Assembly: GCA_943356525.1 (NCBI GenBank)
Contig: CALRFG010000003.1
Location: 1-35,885, forward strand
Source: Candidatus Nomurabacteria bacterium
GTDB taxonomy: Bacteria; Patescibacteriota; Minisyncoccia; Phycocordibacterales; CAIZLB01
Length of the DNA stretch: 35,885 nucleotides
Direction of reading: 5' to 3'
This document shows positions 8,673-18,072 of this stretch, piece by piece. The notes beneath the pieces were generated by a model, which worked only from the letters and a program-made list of their open reading frames with translations, had not been told where the DNA came from and searched no databases. The translations under genes and the position numbers were made by a program. The number at the start of each line of letters is the position of its first letter. The stretch's first letter is position 1.

Positions 8673-8783
8673 ATGTTTCTAAATCCAAAGCATCGTAAAA
8701 AACTTAACTTCTTATGGGCTATTGTTGTAGCCTTGATAATCATAGCTATGCTGGGCTCATCTGTAATTATGTTGTTTGTGTAA
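8673..8783 (+). CDS. Small membrane protein, 36 aa (absent from ORF track): MFLNPKHRKKLNFLWAIVVALIIIAMLGSSVIMLFV
   Basis: Basic N-terminus plus one TM helix; TGCTATATT exactly 6 nt before ATG, divergent from the FtsB-like gene. Confidence 0.65.
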   Translation: MFLNPKHRKKLNFLWAIVVALIIIAMLGSSVIMLFV

Positions 8784-8785
8784 AA

Positions 8786-10558
8786 TTACCCATTCTTCAT
8801 CATTTTCAAAAAGACTTCGTGCGAGATGGACACCTTTCCTCTTTCCGCCATTTTCTTTTTACCTTTCTTTTGCTTTTCTAAAAGCTTCATCTTACGAGTT
8901 ATATCTCCTCCATACAGATAACCTGTAACATCTTTTCTCATGGCAGATAAAGTACGAGATGCTATGATTCTTCCATTGGCTTTTGCTTGTATCTTGGTCG
9001 TGAACATTTGCTTTGGTAAAACACCTTCTAGTTTTTCAACTGCCTTCGTTGCTTCTTCATCCAATCTTCTTTGTGCCACAACTCTTGTAAATGCTTCGAT
9101 CACCTCTTCAGCAACAAGAATGTCCATGCGTGTCACATCTGCATCTTTCATCTCAAAAAATTCATATGACAAAGAACCATAACCCGAGGTTACACTCTTC
9201 AACTCATCAAAAAAGTTTCTCATCAACTCTCTTAATGGCATCAATATGGTGAGTGACAATCTATCATCACCAAAGTTTTCTGTTTCCATCAAGTCTCCTT
9301 CATGGTCATATAAAAGCTGATAAATATTTCCAGAATATTTTGATGGTGAAATAATCTTTACGCTTATCCAAGGTTCACGAACTTTTGTATAAAATCCATG
9401 TTCAGGAAATAGAGATGGTGAATAGACCATTTTAACATCTCCATTTTTTAAAGTAACTTCATATGTAATACTTGGACTAGCGATAATAAGTGACAGATTG
9501 TATTCTCTCTTCAATCTTTCTGTAATAATTTCTAAATGTAAAAGCCCTAAAAATCCACAACGAAACCCTCTTCCCATGGTTCCCGATGATTCCTCTTCAT
9601 AAGAATATGATGAGTCAGATAAAGATAATTTTCCAAGAGATTGTTTTAACAACTCAAAGTCATCTGCATCTTCTGGGAAAATAGATGCCCAGACCACAGG
9701 TGAAGGCTTCATGTAGCCTGGTAAGGCTGGTAGAGGGCGCCTAAAGCCTGTTATTGTATCTCCGACCGTTGCTATACCAGAGCGTTTTATACCAGTTACG
9801 ATATATCCGATGCAACCAGCAGTTAATACATCTACAGGTCTTTCCTCAGGTGCGAATATACCAACTTCAAGTACGAAAAATTTTTCATCAGCTTGAGCAA
9901 ATATGAGTTCATCCCCTTTTTTAATTTCCCCGTCCATAACTCGTATAAATACAATTACACCTTTATGATTTGAATATTGAAAATCAAAAATCAAACCTCT
10001 AGGATCTTTTGCTTGAGACTCTGACTTTGAAGGAGGAATTATTTCTATAATGGCATCTAGTAATTCTTTCACACCTGCCCCAGTTTTCCCCGAACTTTCC
10101 ATAATAGTACTTTCATCACAACCTAAAAGAATAGATACTTCTTTTTTTATATCAGCAATACGAGCAAGAGGTGAATCTGATTTTGACAATACAGGAATAA
10201 TAACAAGGCCTGCCTCGCGGGCTGCATTTAAAGTAGTCAGAGTTTGAGCTTGTACACCTTGTGTCGCGTCAACCAAAAGTAAACAACCTTCAACAGCTTT
10301 AAGTGCACGAGACACTTCATATGAAAAATCTATGTGACCTGGTGTGTCAATCAAGTTTAAAACATATCCTTTGTATTCCATACGAACAGGACGCATCTTT
10401 ATTGTGATACCTTTTTCTTTTTCAAGTTCCATATCATCGAGAACTTGATTTACCATCTTTCTCTTCTCAACCGTTTGAGTAAGTTCGAGCATACGATCCG
10501 CAAGCGTTGATTTACCATGGTCAATATGAGCTATAATACTGAAGTTTCTTATCTGCAT
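8786..10558 (-). CDS. lepA: Elongation factor 4 (LepA)
   Basis: IRNFSIIAHIDHGKSTLADRMLELT, DTPGHIDFSYEVSR, GFRCGFLGLLHLEI. Confidence 0.97.
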   Translation of the reverse strand: MQIRNFSIIAHIDHGKSTLADRMLELTQTVEKRKMVNQVLDDMELEKEKGITIKMRPVRMEYKGYVLNLIDTPGHIDFSYEVSRALKAVEGCLLLVDATQGVQAQTLTTLNAAREAGLVIIPVLSKSDSPLARIADIKKEVSILLGCDESTIMESSGKTGAGVKELLDAIIEIIPPSKSESQAKDPRGLIFDFQYSNHKGVIVFIRVMDGEIKKGDELIFAQADEKFFVLEVGIFAPEERPVDVLTAGCIGYIVTGIKRSGIATVGDTITGFRRPLPALPGYMKPSPVVWASIFPEDADDFELLKQSLGKLSLSDSSYSYEEESSGTMGRGFRCGFLGLLHLEIITERLKREYNLSLIIASPSITYEVTLKNGDVKMVYSPSLFPEHGFYTKVREPWISVKIISPSKYSGNIYQLLYDHEGDLMETENFGDDRLSLTILMPLRELMRNFFDELKSVTSGYGSLSYEFFEMKDADVTRMDILVAEEVIEAFTRVVAQRRLDEEATKAVEKLEGVLPKQMFTTKIQAKANGRIIASRTLSAMRKDVTGYLYGGDITRKMKLLEKQKKGKKKMAERGKVSISHEVFLKMMKNG

Positions 10559-10636
10559 TGTGTTGATAATACATTATTTATCAGTTTTTGGGTAGTGTCT
10601 AATATTTTTATTCCAAAAATTTAAATTATTAAAAAT

Positions 10637-10665
10637 TTGACATATTTAAGTGTATCTTGTACTTT
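10637..10665 (+). promoter_or_regulatory. Predicted promoter of the 10700 gene
   Basis: TTGACA-N17-TACTTT. Confidence 0.5.
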
Positions 10666-10699
10666 ATAGAAAGAAAGTAATCTAAACCTCAACAAAATA

Positions 10700-11203
10700 A
10701 TGGAATCAAAGCAAAGACCGAAAGTTGCAAAAAAAATCGCAGGAAAAAGAAGATGGTATTTTAGGCCCAGTAGAGTGAAACTCTCCACTGTTCTAAGAAA
10801 TATTACATTCTTTGAAAATTGGACATATTCAAGAAGAGATAGGAATAAAATAATCTCAATCACAAAAAAAAATGTAAAAGATTTAATTTTAGTCACCTTG
10901 GTTGAACTAAAAGAAAATAATTACAAATATAAAAGATTAAGTATTCTTGATGGGTGGATAATCTACAAATGGTTAAGACTCAAAAGATTAAACTTTAGTA
11001 ATTTTGATAAAGAAAAAATTTATATATTCAGCAATCCTTTGTTGCGTCCAAACAATAACACTGCAGTACAAGATTATTATTTTTTTTGTCTAGAGCAGGA
11101 TAGGGAATTTCCGCAAATATGGAAGTGGAAAATAATATCAAGAACATACATAAACGGTGGACAAGGAAATTATAAAGTTCTTTGCCTACCAGTAGGTATT
11201 TGA
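10700..11203 (+). CDS. Orphan basic, aromatic-rich hypothetical protein
   Basis: 167 aa ORF with its own promoter and terminator; no family recognised. Confidence 0.65.
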   Translation: MESKQRPKVAKKIAGKRRWYFRPSRVKLSTVLRNITFFENWTYSRRDRNKIISITKKNVKDLILVTLVELKENNYKYKRLSILDGWIIYKWLRLKRLNFSNFDKEKIYIFSNPLLRPNNNTAVQDYYFFCLEQDREFPQIWKWKIISRTYINGGQGNYKVLCLPVGI

Positions 11204-11217
11204 CAAAAAATCAACAG

Positions 11218-11248
11218 GCAGTCCCCTCATCGGGACCGCTTTTTTTTT
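11218..11248 (+). terminator. Rho-independent terminator
   Basis: GCAGTCCC...GGGACCGC followed by T-run. Confidence 0.88.
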
Positions 11249-11288
11249 GCTTGTTTATTATTTCTTAGATAATAGCTTTTATGAAGGC

Positions 11289-11960
11289 TTACTCTATAGC
11301 CCCGTCTTTCATCACTATAACTCTGTCTGCATTTTTGGCATATTCTGCCTCATGGGTAACCATCACTATTGTTTGCCCTTTTGCATTTATTTCCTTAAAG
11401 ATTTTTAAAACCAAAAGCGATGACTCTGAGTCTAGGTTTGCTGTTGGTTCGTCAGCAAAAATAATAGCAGGACTATGTGCTAAAGCACGGGCAATCGAAA
11501 CTCTTTGTTGCTGGCCACCTGATAATTTAGCTGGGATACTTTCATATTTATCCTGAAGACCTACTTGGTCAAGAACCTCTATAGCTCTTTTGTAAGCCTG
11601 CTGTTTTGTATATCCCTGCATTAAAAGTGGTAAAGAAACATTTTCAAGAGAGGTTAAGTCAGGTAGAAGTGCATAGTCTTGAAAAACATAACCGAGATTA
11701 TTTAAACGAAAATTTGTTCTTTCATCTTCTGTCATCTTTTCTATATTTTTATTATCAAACATAATCTCACCGGATGTTGGAGTATCTAATAAGCTTATTT
11801 GATACAAAAGCGTTGACTTTCCAGCACCAGATCTACCTATAATAGCAACAAATTCACCTCTTTTTATCTGTAAATTAACACCTTTCAAAACCGTAGTTTG
11901 CTTATCTCCGTCTGAAAAAGTTTTTGTAAGATTATTTGTTTTTATTATTAAGTCTTGCAT
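11289..11960 (-). CDS. ABC transporter ATP-binding protein (LolD/MacB type)
   Basis: Walker A GRSGAGKST, LSGGQQQRVSIARALAHSPAIIFADEPTANLDS. Confidence 0.95.
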   Translation of the reverse strand: MQDLIIKTNNLTKTFSDGDKQTTVLKGVNLQIKRGEFVAIIGRSGAGKSTLLYQISLLDTPTSGEIMFDNKNIEKMTEDERTNFRLNNLGYVFQDYALLPDLTSLENVSLPLLMQGYTKQQAYKRAIEVLDQVGLQDKYESIPAKLSGGQQQRVSIARALAHSPAIIFADEPTANLDSESSLLVLKIFKEINAKGQTIVMVTHEAEYAKNADRVIVMKDGAIE

Positions 11961-12000
11961 TATTTTATTTTTAAAAATTATTATAGTTTAATTACTATTC

Positions 12001-13299
12001 TTAACGACCAAGTATAGAATCCAATGTATTTTTACTAACTATCATTCTCGCCGGAATATATCCAGCTATTATAGTTGCTGTAAACAACCCTAACAGTCTC
12101 CACATTGTACCTTCAATAGGAGCATATAATATACCGTCAGAAAAAGGAAAATTTATAGGATTTGCATCTATAAAAGGAACAAGAAAACCGTATAATACAA
12201 GCATACCCAGAGCAGATCCAGCTATTGCATAAAAAGCAGACTGTATTACATATGAATACTCTATAGACTTTGATGAAATACCTATACCTTTTAATATGCC
12301 TATAAATTTACGGCGAGTAAGAGTGTTTACAAAAATAACGATAAATACAGTTATCGAAGCAACAATCAAACCGATACTACCGATAAGATTCCCTAAAAGC
12401 GAAAAAATATTTTTTAAATCTAGTAAAAACTTAGGTAAGGCTTCAGTCGAGGTTTGTATCTTTGCATCAAAATCATATCCATTTGCAAAAAGTACTTCTT
12501 TAACCCTTAATGCATCTTGTTCAGTCGAACCTGAAGAAAGCTTTACTGCTATTTCTGATACATTTGTATCGCTACGTCCAACAAGTTTTTGTAGTTCTGA
12601 TTGTATCATTATAACACGAGCATCTATATCATTTATTTTTGATTTCATAAAACCACGAATATAAACTTCTTTACTATTTCCATTTACTGTTACACGAACC
12701 CTATCACCAACTTTTACTTCCCTAAGTTGTGTAAAACCAGGAGAATCAACTGGAGTTAATTCATTTACAATAAATGCACCTATAAGGACACCGTCTTTAT
12801 CATTATCATTAAGATAAGCTCCGTCGCCAATAACATATTTAGAAAGTCCTGTAGCACGATCTTCTTTTGATGGTATTATACCGGATATAGTTGTTCTTGA
12901 TCTATTTGGTGTCTCTTCTTCTTTTAGAAGTCTCCTATAGTCCGCCTCAACAGTTCCGCTCACCAAAACTCTCGGAATAACATCAGTTACATTAGATAAG
13001 TTTTTTAAAACATTTACTATCTCAGCACTATTTTCTATGATAGATTTCTGAGCAAGATTTGTTATGATTACACTACCAGTGTATCTTTCCTCACTAGCTT
13101 GTATAGAACTTTGTATAAGACCAACGAGTATACCATTTACAACAACAAGGTTTAAAAAAGTTAACATCATAACCACAACTATAAGGCCTGTAGTCCAGAT
13201 ACTCGCGTGTTTTAACTGTCTATATGCCAAAAAAAATCCTATTTTTACATTGTGGATTTTTTTACTTTTTATAACTTTATTAATCTTATTTCTTTCCAT
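12001..13299 (-). CDS. ABC transporter permease (FtsX/MacB-like)
   Basis: N-terminal TM, large extracytoplasmic domain, three C-terminal TMs; adjacent to the ATPase and HlyD genes. Confidence 0.88.
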   Translation of the reverse strand: MERNKINKVIKSKKIHNVKIGFFLAYRQLKHASIWTTGLIVVVMMLTFLNLVVVNGILVGLIQSSIQASEERYTGSVIITNLAQKSIIENSAEIVNVLKNLSNVTDVIPRVLVSGTVEADYRRLLKEEETPNRSRTTISGIIPSKEDRATGLSKYVIGDGAYLNDNDKDGVLIGAFIVNELTPVDSPGFTQLREVKVGDRVRVTVNGNSKEVYIRGFMKSKINDIDARVIMIQSELQKLVGRSDTNVSEIAVKLSSGSTEQDALRVKEVLFANGYDFDAKIQTSTEALPKFLLDLKNIFSLLGNLIGSIGLIVASITVFIVIFVNTLTRRKFIGILKGIGISSKSIEYSYVIQSAFYAIAGSALGMLVLYGFLVPFIDANPINFPFSDGILYAPIEGTMWRLLGLFTATIIAGYIPARMIVSKNTLDSILGR

Positions 13300-14875
13300 A
13301 TATAATTGTTTGATTATTTTCCAAACCTGAAATTATTTCTATATCCCCATTATTATTTATTTCTCCTGTTTTTATTTCAACTTTTTTAACATCTTTCATT
13401 TTTTTAAGATTTGTAGCACAAGAATTATTTTTTACACAAGACTGATCAGTCAATACGTATACCTTTTTTAAACCATTTTCTAAAATAATGCCTGACTGAG
13501 GAATAGATATAACACTAGCCCTCCTATCCGTCTCTATATCTATATTTGTAGTCATACCACTTTTAACTCTTTCATCTTTTCCTATAAATTGTATCTTAGT
13601 TCTATATGTCGAAACACCATCTTTTATAGTTTCAGCAGGATCTATGGATATTATTGATCCTTCAAAAAATACATCTCGACCGTATGCGTCTAGTGTTATT
13701 TTTGTTTTTTGTTCCACCTTTAATTTTGCAACATCATTTTCTGATACATATGTTTCAATTTGATATTCACCATCATTTAAAAGGGTAATAACTGGTGTAT
13801 TTGGAGAGGAAATCTCACCTTCTTTTATATCTACTTTTGTTATAATACCGTCAAAAGGAGCTGTGATTATAGTTTTTTGAACGAAAGCCTGAGCTGAAGT
13901 AACGACAGCTCTTTGTATAGCAACTTCATCTTGAGTACCACCACTTTGTTTTAATCTTAGATTATTTTCAGCTCTATTTAAAGCTGTTATCTTATTTTTA
14001 TATGTTATCTGAGCTTGGTTTAAACTATTTATTGCTATAGTAAAGTTTGTTCTCGCTAAAGAAATATCAGTTTTTTGCGATTGTATACTTGAATAATTAG
14101 AATCAGTAGCTGTAGATTTTTCAGCAACTATTGATATAGCATTATTTGCATCATTTATAAATAATTGAACTTGACCTACATAAACCTTTACTTGGTCTAT
14201 TTCATTTATATTATTTTTAATTTCCCATTTTGGAAGCATTTCTCCTATCTTAACCCTATCATCTGACAATTTTTGTTTTAATGAAGAATTTTGATCAATA
14301 GCATATTTAAATTGAGGATTCACACTACGTGGATTTTCAAAAGAATTATCAACCTTAGACCGTATTGCTTCATCCGCTTTGTTATAAACATTTTGTAATT
14401 CTATTTCAAAAGACTGGCGAGACAAATCAACGTCATTTTGTGCACCAATCAAATCTCCTTCAGCAATAGCAACCTCCTCTCGACGTGAAGCGCCTTGTGT
14501 CTGGCTTAATTGAGCAGATGCTTTTTGTAAACCTGAAACGGCTTCTCCGTTTTGAAGAGAAGCTATAACTTGTTCTTTTTTAACCCTATCGCCTACTTTT
14601 ACATTTACTTTACCAACACGTCCTGAAGTTTCAAAACCCATATCAACATTTTTTGCAGAAATAACTTTACCGGTAAGCGATACGTTTTGAATAAATTCCT
14701 TTACTTCGACTTTATATATAGAAACATCTTTTGAACTTTTACCACCAAACATCATATATAGAGTCACGATCAAAATAACAACTAGAGGTATCCAAACTTT
14801 TTTCTGACTTTTATTTAACCATAAGTTCTTGAAAAATAATATTATTTCGTTAAAAATATTTTTAGTTTTTTGCAT
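13286..14875 (-). CDS. HlyD/MFP-family periplasmic adaptor-like protein
   Basis: SLTGKVISAKNVDMGFETSGRVGKVNVKVGDRVKKEQVIASL, coiled-coil arm, ITAPFDGIITKVDIKEGE. Confidence 0.9.
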   Translation of the reverse strand: MQKTKNIFNEIILFFKNLWLNKSQKKVWIPLVVILIVTLYMMFGGKSSKDVSIYKVEVKEFIQNVSLTGKVISAKNVDMGFETSGRVGKVNVKVGDRVKKEQVIASLQNGEAVSGLQKASAQLSQTQGASRREEVAIAEGDLIGAQNDVDLSRQSFEIELQNVYNKADEAIRSKVDNSFENPRSVNPQFKYAIDQNSSLKQKLSDDRVKIGEMLPKWEIKNNINEIDQVKVYVGQVQLFINDANNAISIVAEKSTATDSNYSSIQSQKTDISLARTNFTIAINSLNQAQITYKNKITALNRAENNLRLKQSGGTQDEVAIQRAVVTSAQAFVQKTIITAPFDGIITKVDIKEGEISSPNTPVITLLNDGEYQIETYVSENDVAKLKVEQKTKITLDAYGRDVFFEGSIISIDPAETIKDGVSTYRTKIQFIGKDERVKSGMTTNIDIETDRRASVISIPQSGIILENGLKKVYVLTDQSCVKNNSCATNLKKMKDVKKVEIKTGEINNNGDIEIISGLENNQTIIYGKK

Positions 14876-14897
14876 AATTGATTAAAGTATAACACTA

Positions 14898-14925
14898 AAA
14901 AACATCTATTTCTAGATGTTTTTTG
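14898..14925 (-). terminator. Terminator after typA
   Basis: AAAAAACATCTA-TTTC-TAGATGTTTTTT. Confidence 0.7.
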
Positions 14926-14943
14926 TTTTTTTGCTTAAATATT

Positions 14944-16761
14944 TTATTGAGCTTTCTTCTTTGCCATCTCTCTATCTGTTTTTGTTAAATATTTCTTTCT
15001 TAGTCTTACGTTGTTTGGAGTGATTTCTAAATATTCATCATCTTGCATGATTTCAAGTCCACGCTCGATAGATATAGTATACGGTGGCACCAAAACTATC
15101 ATATCATCAGTACCTGAGGCACGCATGTTTGTAAGCTGCTTAGCTTTAGTTGGATTAACCTCCATTTCTTCTCCTTTAGATGTGTTACCAACAACCATAC
15201 CTGCATAAACCTCTGTTTGAGCAATAATATACAATACTCCACGAGTTTGTAGATTTCCAAGAGCGAAAGTAAGTGCCTTTCCATTTTCCATAGAAACCAT
15301 AGAACCAACTTCTCTTTTCTCGATAACACCTACATGTTGTCTGAACTCGATAAAACGTGATGATAATATACCTTCACCTTTTGTATCTATAGTAAATTGA
15401 CCTCTGTAGCCAAGTAACCCTCTTGTCGGCATCTCAAAAACTAATCTTGTGATTCCATTTCTCTCACTCATCTGTGTCATAATAGCTTTTCTCTTTCCAA
15501 GCTTTTCAATAACTGCACCTGAGAATTCTTGAGGAACATCGATAACAACTTCTTCAAAAGGTTCATTGAGTCTGTTATCAACCATTTTTGTAATAACCTC
15601 TGGATTTGAAACTTGAACCTCAAAACCCTCTCTACGCATTTGTTCCAATAAAACAGCGATGTGCAATTCTCCACGACCATATACTTTAAATGTATCTCCT
15701 GTTCCACTTTCAAAATCAACTTTTAGTCCAACATTTACCTCAAGCTCTTTTTCTAGTCTATCTCTGATTTGACGTGATGTAACATATTTTCCATCTTTTC
15801 CAGCAAAGGGAGAGTTGTTAACCAAAAAGTTTAGGGCAATAGTTGGCTCATCAATCCCTATTGATTTTAAAGGTTCAACACTTGGGTCTGAGGTAATGGT
15901 TTCTCCGATATATATATCCGTTAAACCTGCAACCATAACAATATCTCCTACAGAAGCTTTTTCTACTTCAACTTTTGATTGTCCGATGAATGAATAAATC
16001 TTAATAATCTTTCCAGTTCTTGGAGCTTTATCATTATTTAAAATATGAACAGTTTTATTTATTTCCATTGATCCGTTCCAAACGCGGCAAAGCGCCATAC
16101 GTCCTAGGAAGTTATCATAGGCTAAGTTAAAAGGTTGTGCGATAAATACATCATCTTCTCTTGTTGGTTTTGCAGCCTCAACATGTGAAAGTATTTCATC
16201 AAATAGTGGATCAAGATTAACAAATTCATCCGTTAATTCTTTTTTGGCTACTGCATCACGACCAATAGCATATACAACTGGAAAATCAAGCTGTGAATCA
16301 TTTGCTCCAAGTTCTATAAATAGCTCTAGAATTTCGTCATGAACTTTTTGAGGATCAGCAGCTGGCTTATCTAATTTGTTCATAATAATTATTGGACTCA
16401 AACCAAGCTCAAGTGATTTTTTCAAAACGAAACGTGTCTGAGGCATAGGCCCCTCTTGTGCATCAACTAAAAGTAAAACAGTGTCGATAGACCTAAGTAC
16501 ACGTTCTACCTCTGAACCAAAGTCGGCGTGACCTGGTGTGTCAACGATGTTGATCTTATGACCTTTGTAAGTAAGTGAAGCATTCTTTGCATATATAGTA
16601 ATACCTCTTTCTTGTTCGATAGAGTTAGAGTCCATAGATCCAGCATCAGCCTTGATGGCACCAGTATAATGAAGCATAGCATCAACCAATGTTGTCTTAC
16701 CGTGGTCCACGTGGGCGATGATTGCTATGTTTCTAATATCGTTTGAATTATTTTGAGTCAT
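14944..16761 (-). CDS. typA: GTPase TypA/BipA
   Basis: IRNIAIIAHVDHGKTTLVDAML, DTPGHADFGSEVERVL, GRGELHIAVLLEQMRREGFEVQVSNPEV. Confidence 0.97.
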   Translation of the reverse strand: MTQNNSNDIRNIAIIAHVDHGKTTLVDAMLHYTGAIKADAGSMDSNSIEQERGITIYAKNASLTYKGHKINIVDTPGHADFGSEVERVLRSIDTVLLLVDAQEGPMPQTRFVLKKSLELGLSPIIIMNKLDKPAADPQKVHDEILELFIELGANDSQLDFPVVYAIGRDAVAKKELTDEFVNLDPLFDEILSHVEAAKPTREDDVFIAQPFNLAYDNFLGRMALCRVWNGSMEINKTVHILNNDKAPRTGKIIKIYSFIGQSKVEVEKASVGDIVMVAGLTDIYIGETITSDPSVEPLKSIGIDEPTIALNFLVNNSPFAGKDGKYVTSRQIRDRLEKELEVNVGLKVDFESGTGDTFKVYGRGELHIAVLLEQMRREGFEVQVSNPEVITKMVDNRLNEPFEEVVIDVPQEFSGAVIEKLGKRKAIMTQMSERNGITRLVFEMPTRGLLGYRGQFTIDTKGEGILSSRFIEFRQHVGVIEKREVGSMVSMENGKALTFALGNLQTRGVLYIIAQTEVYAGMVVGNTSKGEEMEVNPTKAKQLTNMRASGTDDMIVLVPPYTISIERGLEIMQDDEYLEITPNNVRLRKKYLTKTDREMAKKKAQ

Positions 16762-16836
16762 CGCACTATTTTGACATATTTTTGAGAAAATTGCAAAATC
16801 TTGGTCTTTGAGGGATAAAAATGTTTTAATGGGATT

Positions 16837-17673
16837 ATGAATAAAATAAAAAAATCACTTTTATTAACAGCAATGTGGGTTTTGACTGCTATAGGTTTTG
16901 GAATCTATGTCTACATGACTCGTGGTGCAGAACTTGGATTTCAATGGTTCTCAGTTTATGTAACTGAATACATGCTTTCTATAGATAACCTCTTTATCAT
17001 GCTTTTAATTTTTTCTTACTTTAAAGTTGAGGAAAAATATCAGCATCGAGTTCTATTCCTTGGAATTCTTGGAGCTTTTGTGTTTCGTCTAATATTTATA
17101 ACTTTAGGTTTTGAAATAGTTCAAAGATTTGAATGGGTACTATATATGTTTGGCGCCCTTCTTATATATACTGGTTATAAAATTCTTCAAGAGAAAAATG
17201 AAAAGGATCAGAACCTTGATACAAATAAATTATTAAAGTTTTTAAATAAAGTATTGCCTATAGCAAAAGGCAATCATGGTAAGAAATTTTTCATAAGAAA
17301 AGATGGTCAATTTTATATCACCACCCTATTTTTATGTTTATTGATGATAGAATTTTCTGACATCATCTTTGCAGTTGATTCTATCCCCGCTTCATTTGCT
17401 ATCAGTCAGGATAGATTTGTTATTTTCACAGCCAATGCTTTTGCACTTTTAGGTCTTCGGTCCTTGTTCTTTGTTGTAGAATATATATTGCATAAGTTTC
17501 ACCTAATAACTAAGGCTTTAGCGATTATATTATTTTTTATAGGTGGAAAAATGTTACTTGGAATTTTCAATATTCATATTAGTTCCGCTATATCATTAGC
17601 GGTTCTTTTTGGGATAATTTTTACGGCGATAATCTTGTCTGGTATTTTCCCAAAGAAGGAGATGAGGGTGTAG
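16837..17673 (+). CDS. TerC family integral membrane protein
   Basis: YVTEYMLSIDNLFIMLLIF, EFSDIIFAVDSIPASFAIS, FALLGLRSLFF. Confidence 0.94.
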   Translation: MNKIKKSLLLTAMWVLTAIGFGIYVYMTRGAELGFQWFSVYVTEYMLSIDNLFIMLLIFSYFKVEEKYQHRVLFLGILGAFVFRLIFITLGFEIVQRFEWVLYMFGALLIYTGYKILQEKNEKDQNLDTNKLLKFLNKVLPIAKGNHGKKFFIRKDGQFYITTLFLCLLMIEFSDIIFAVDSIPASFAISQDRFVIFTANAFALLGLRSLFFVVEYILHKFHLITKALAIILFFIGGKMLLGIFNIHISSAISLAVLFGIIFTAIILSGIFPKKEMRV

Positions 17674-17727
17674 GCTATTTGTAATATACCCCTTTTCAAT
17701 ACCAATCATCTAGTGTATACTGTGAAC

Positions 17728-17958
17728 ATGTTAACAGTTATTCTAAATATTCTTCCTTATATACAGATATTTCTAGCTATATTGATGGTAATACTTGTAT
17801 TGATACAACAAACAGATTCAGACGCCGGAGGTTCTTTCGGTGGAGGTGGAGCATCTACTTGGCACACACGTCGTGGCGCTGAGAAATTCATCTTTTACTT
17901 TACTATAATTATATCTATATTATTTGTAGCTTCAGTTATCGTTGATCTGTGGAAATAG
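17728..17958 (+). CDS. secG: Preprotein translocase subunit SecG (start revised from 17713)
   Basis: Two TMs with LVLIQQTDSDAGGSFGGGGASTWHTRRGAEKF; track start GTG lies in promoter, TATACT is 6 nt before the ATG at 17728. Confidence 0.9.
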   Translation: MLTVILNILPYIQIFLAILMVILVLIQQTDSDAGGSFGGGGASTWHTRRGAEKFIFYFTIIISILFVASVIVDLWK

Positions 17959-18072
17959 TTTGTAGACCGAGAATATAAAGTTTAATTGTTACTAATTATA
18001 AAAATTTTGAACTGTAACTCTTTACAGACATATCATATTGATATTTCAAAATACTAAATAACAAACAAATAA

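Noticed and set aside
10621-10896. 91-aa minus-strand ORF overlapping the 10700 gene
   Set aside because: The plus-strand 10700..11203 ORF has promoter and terminator in register; the minus ORF is a Phe/Leu-rich reverse complement of a Lys/Arg-rich stretch.
15099-15719. Minus-strand ORFs overlapping typA in another frame (15099..15329, 15477..15719)
   Set aside because: Out-of-frame shadows of an intact typA; no initiation signal.
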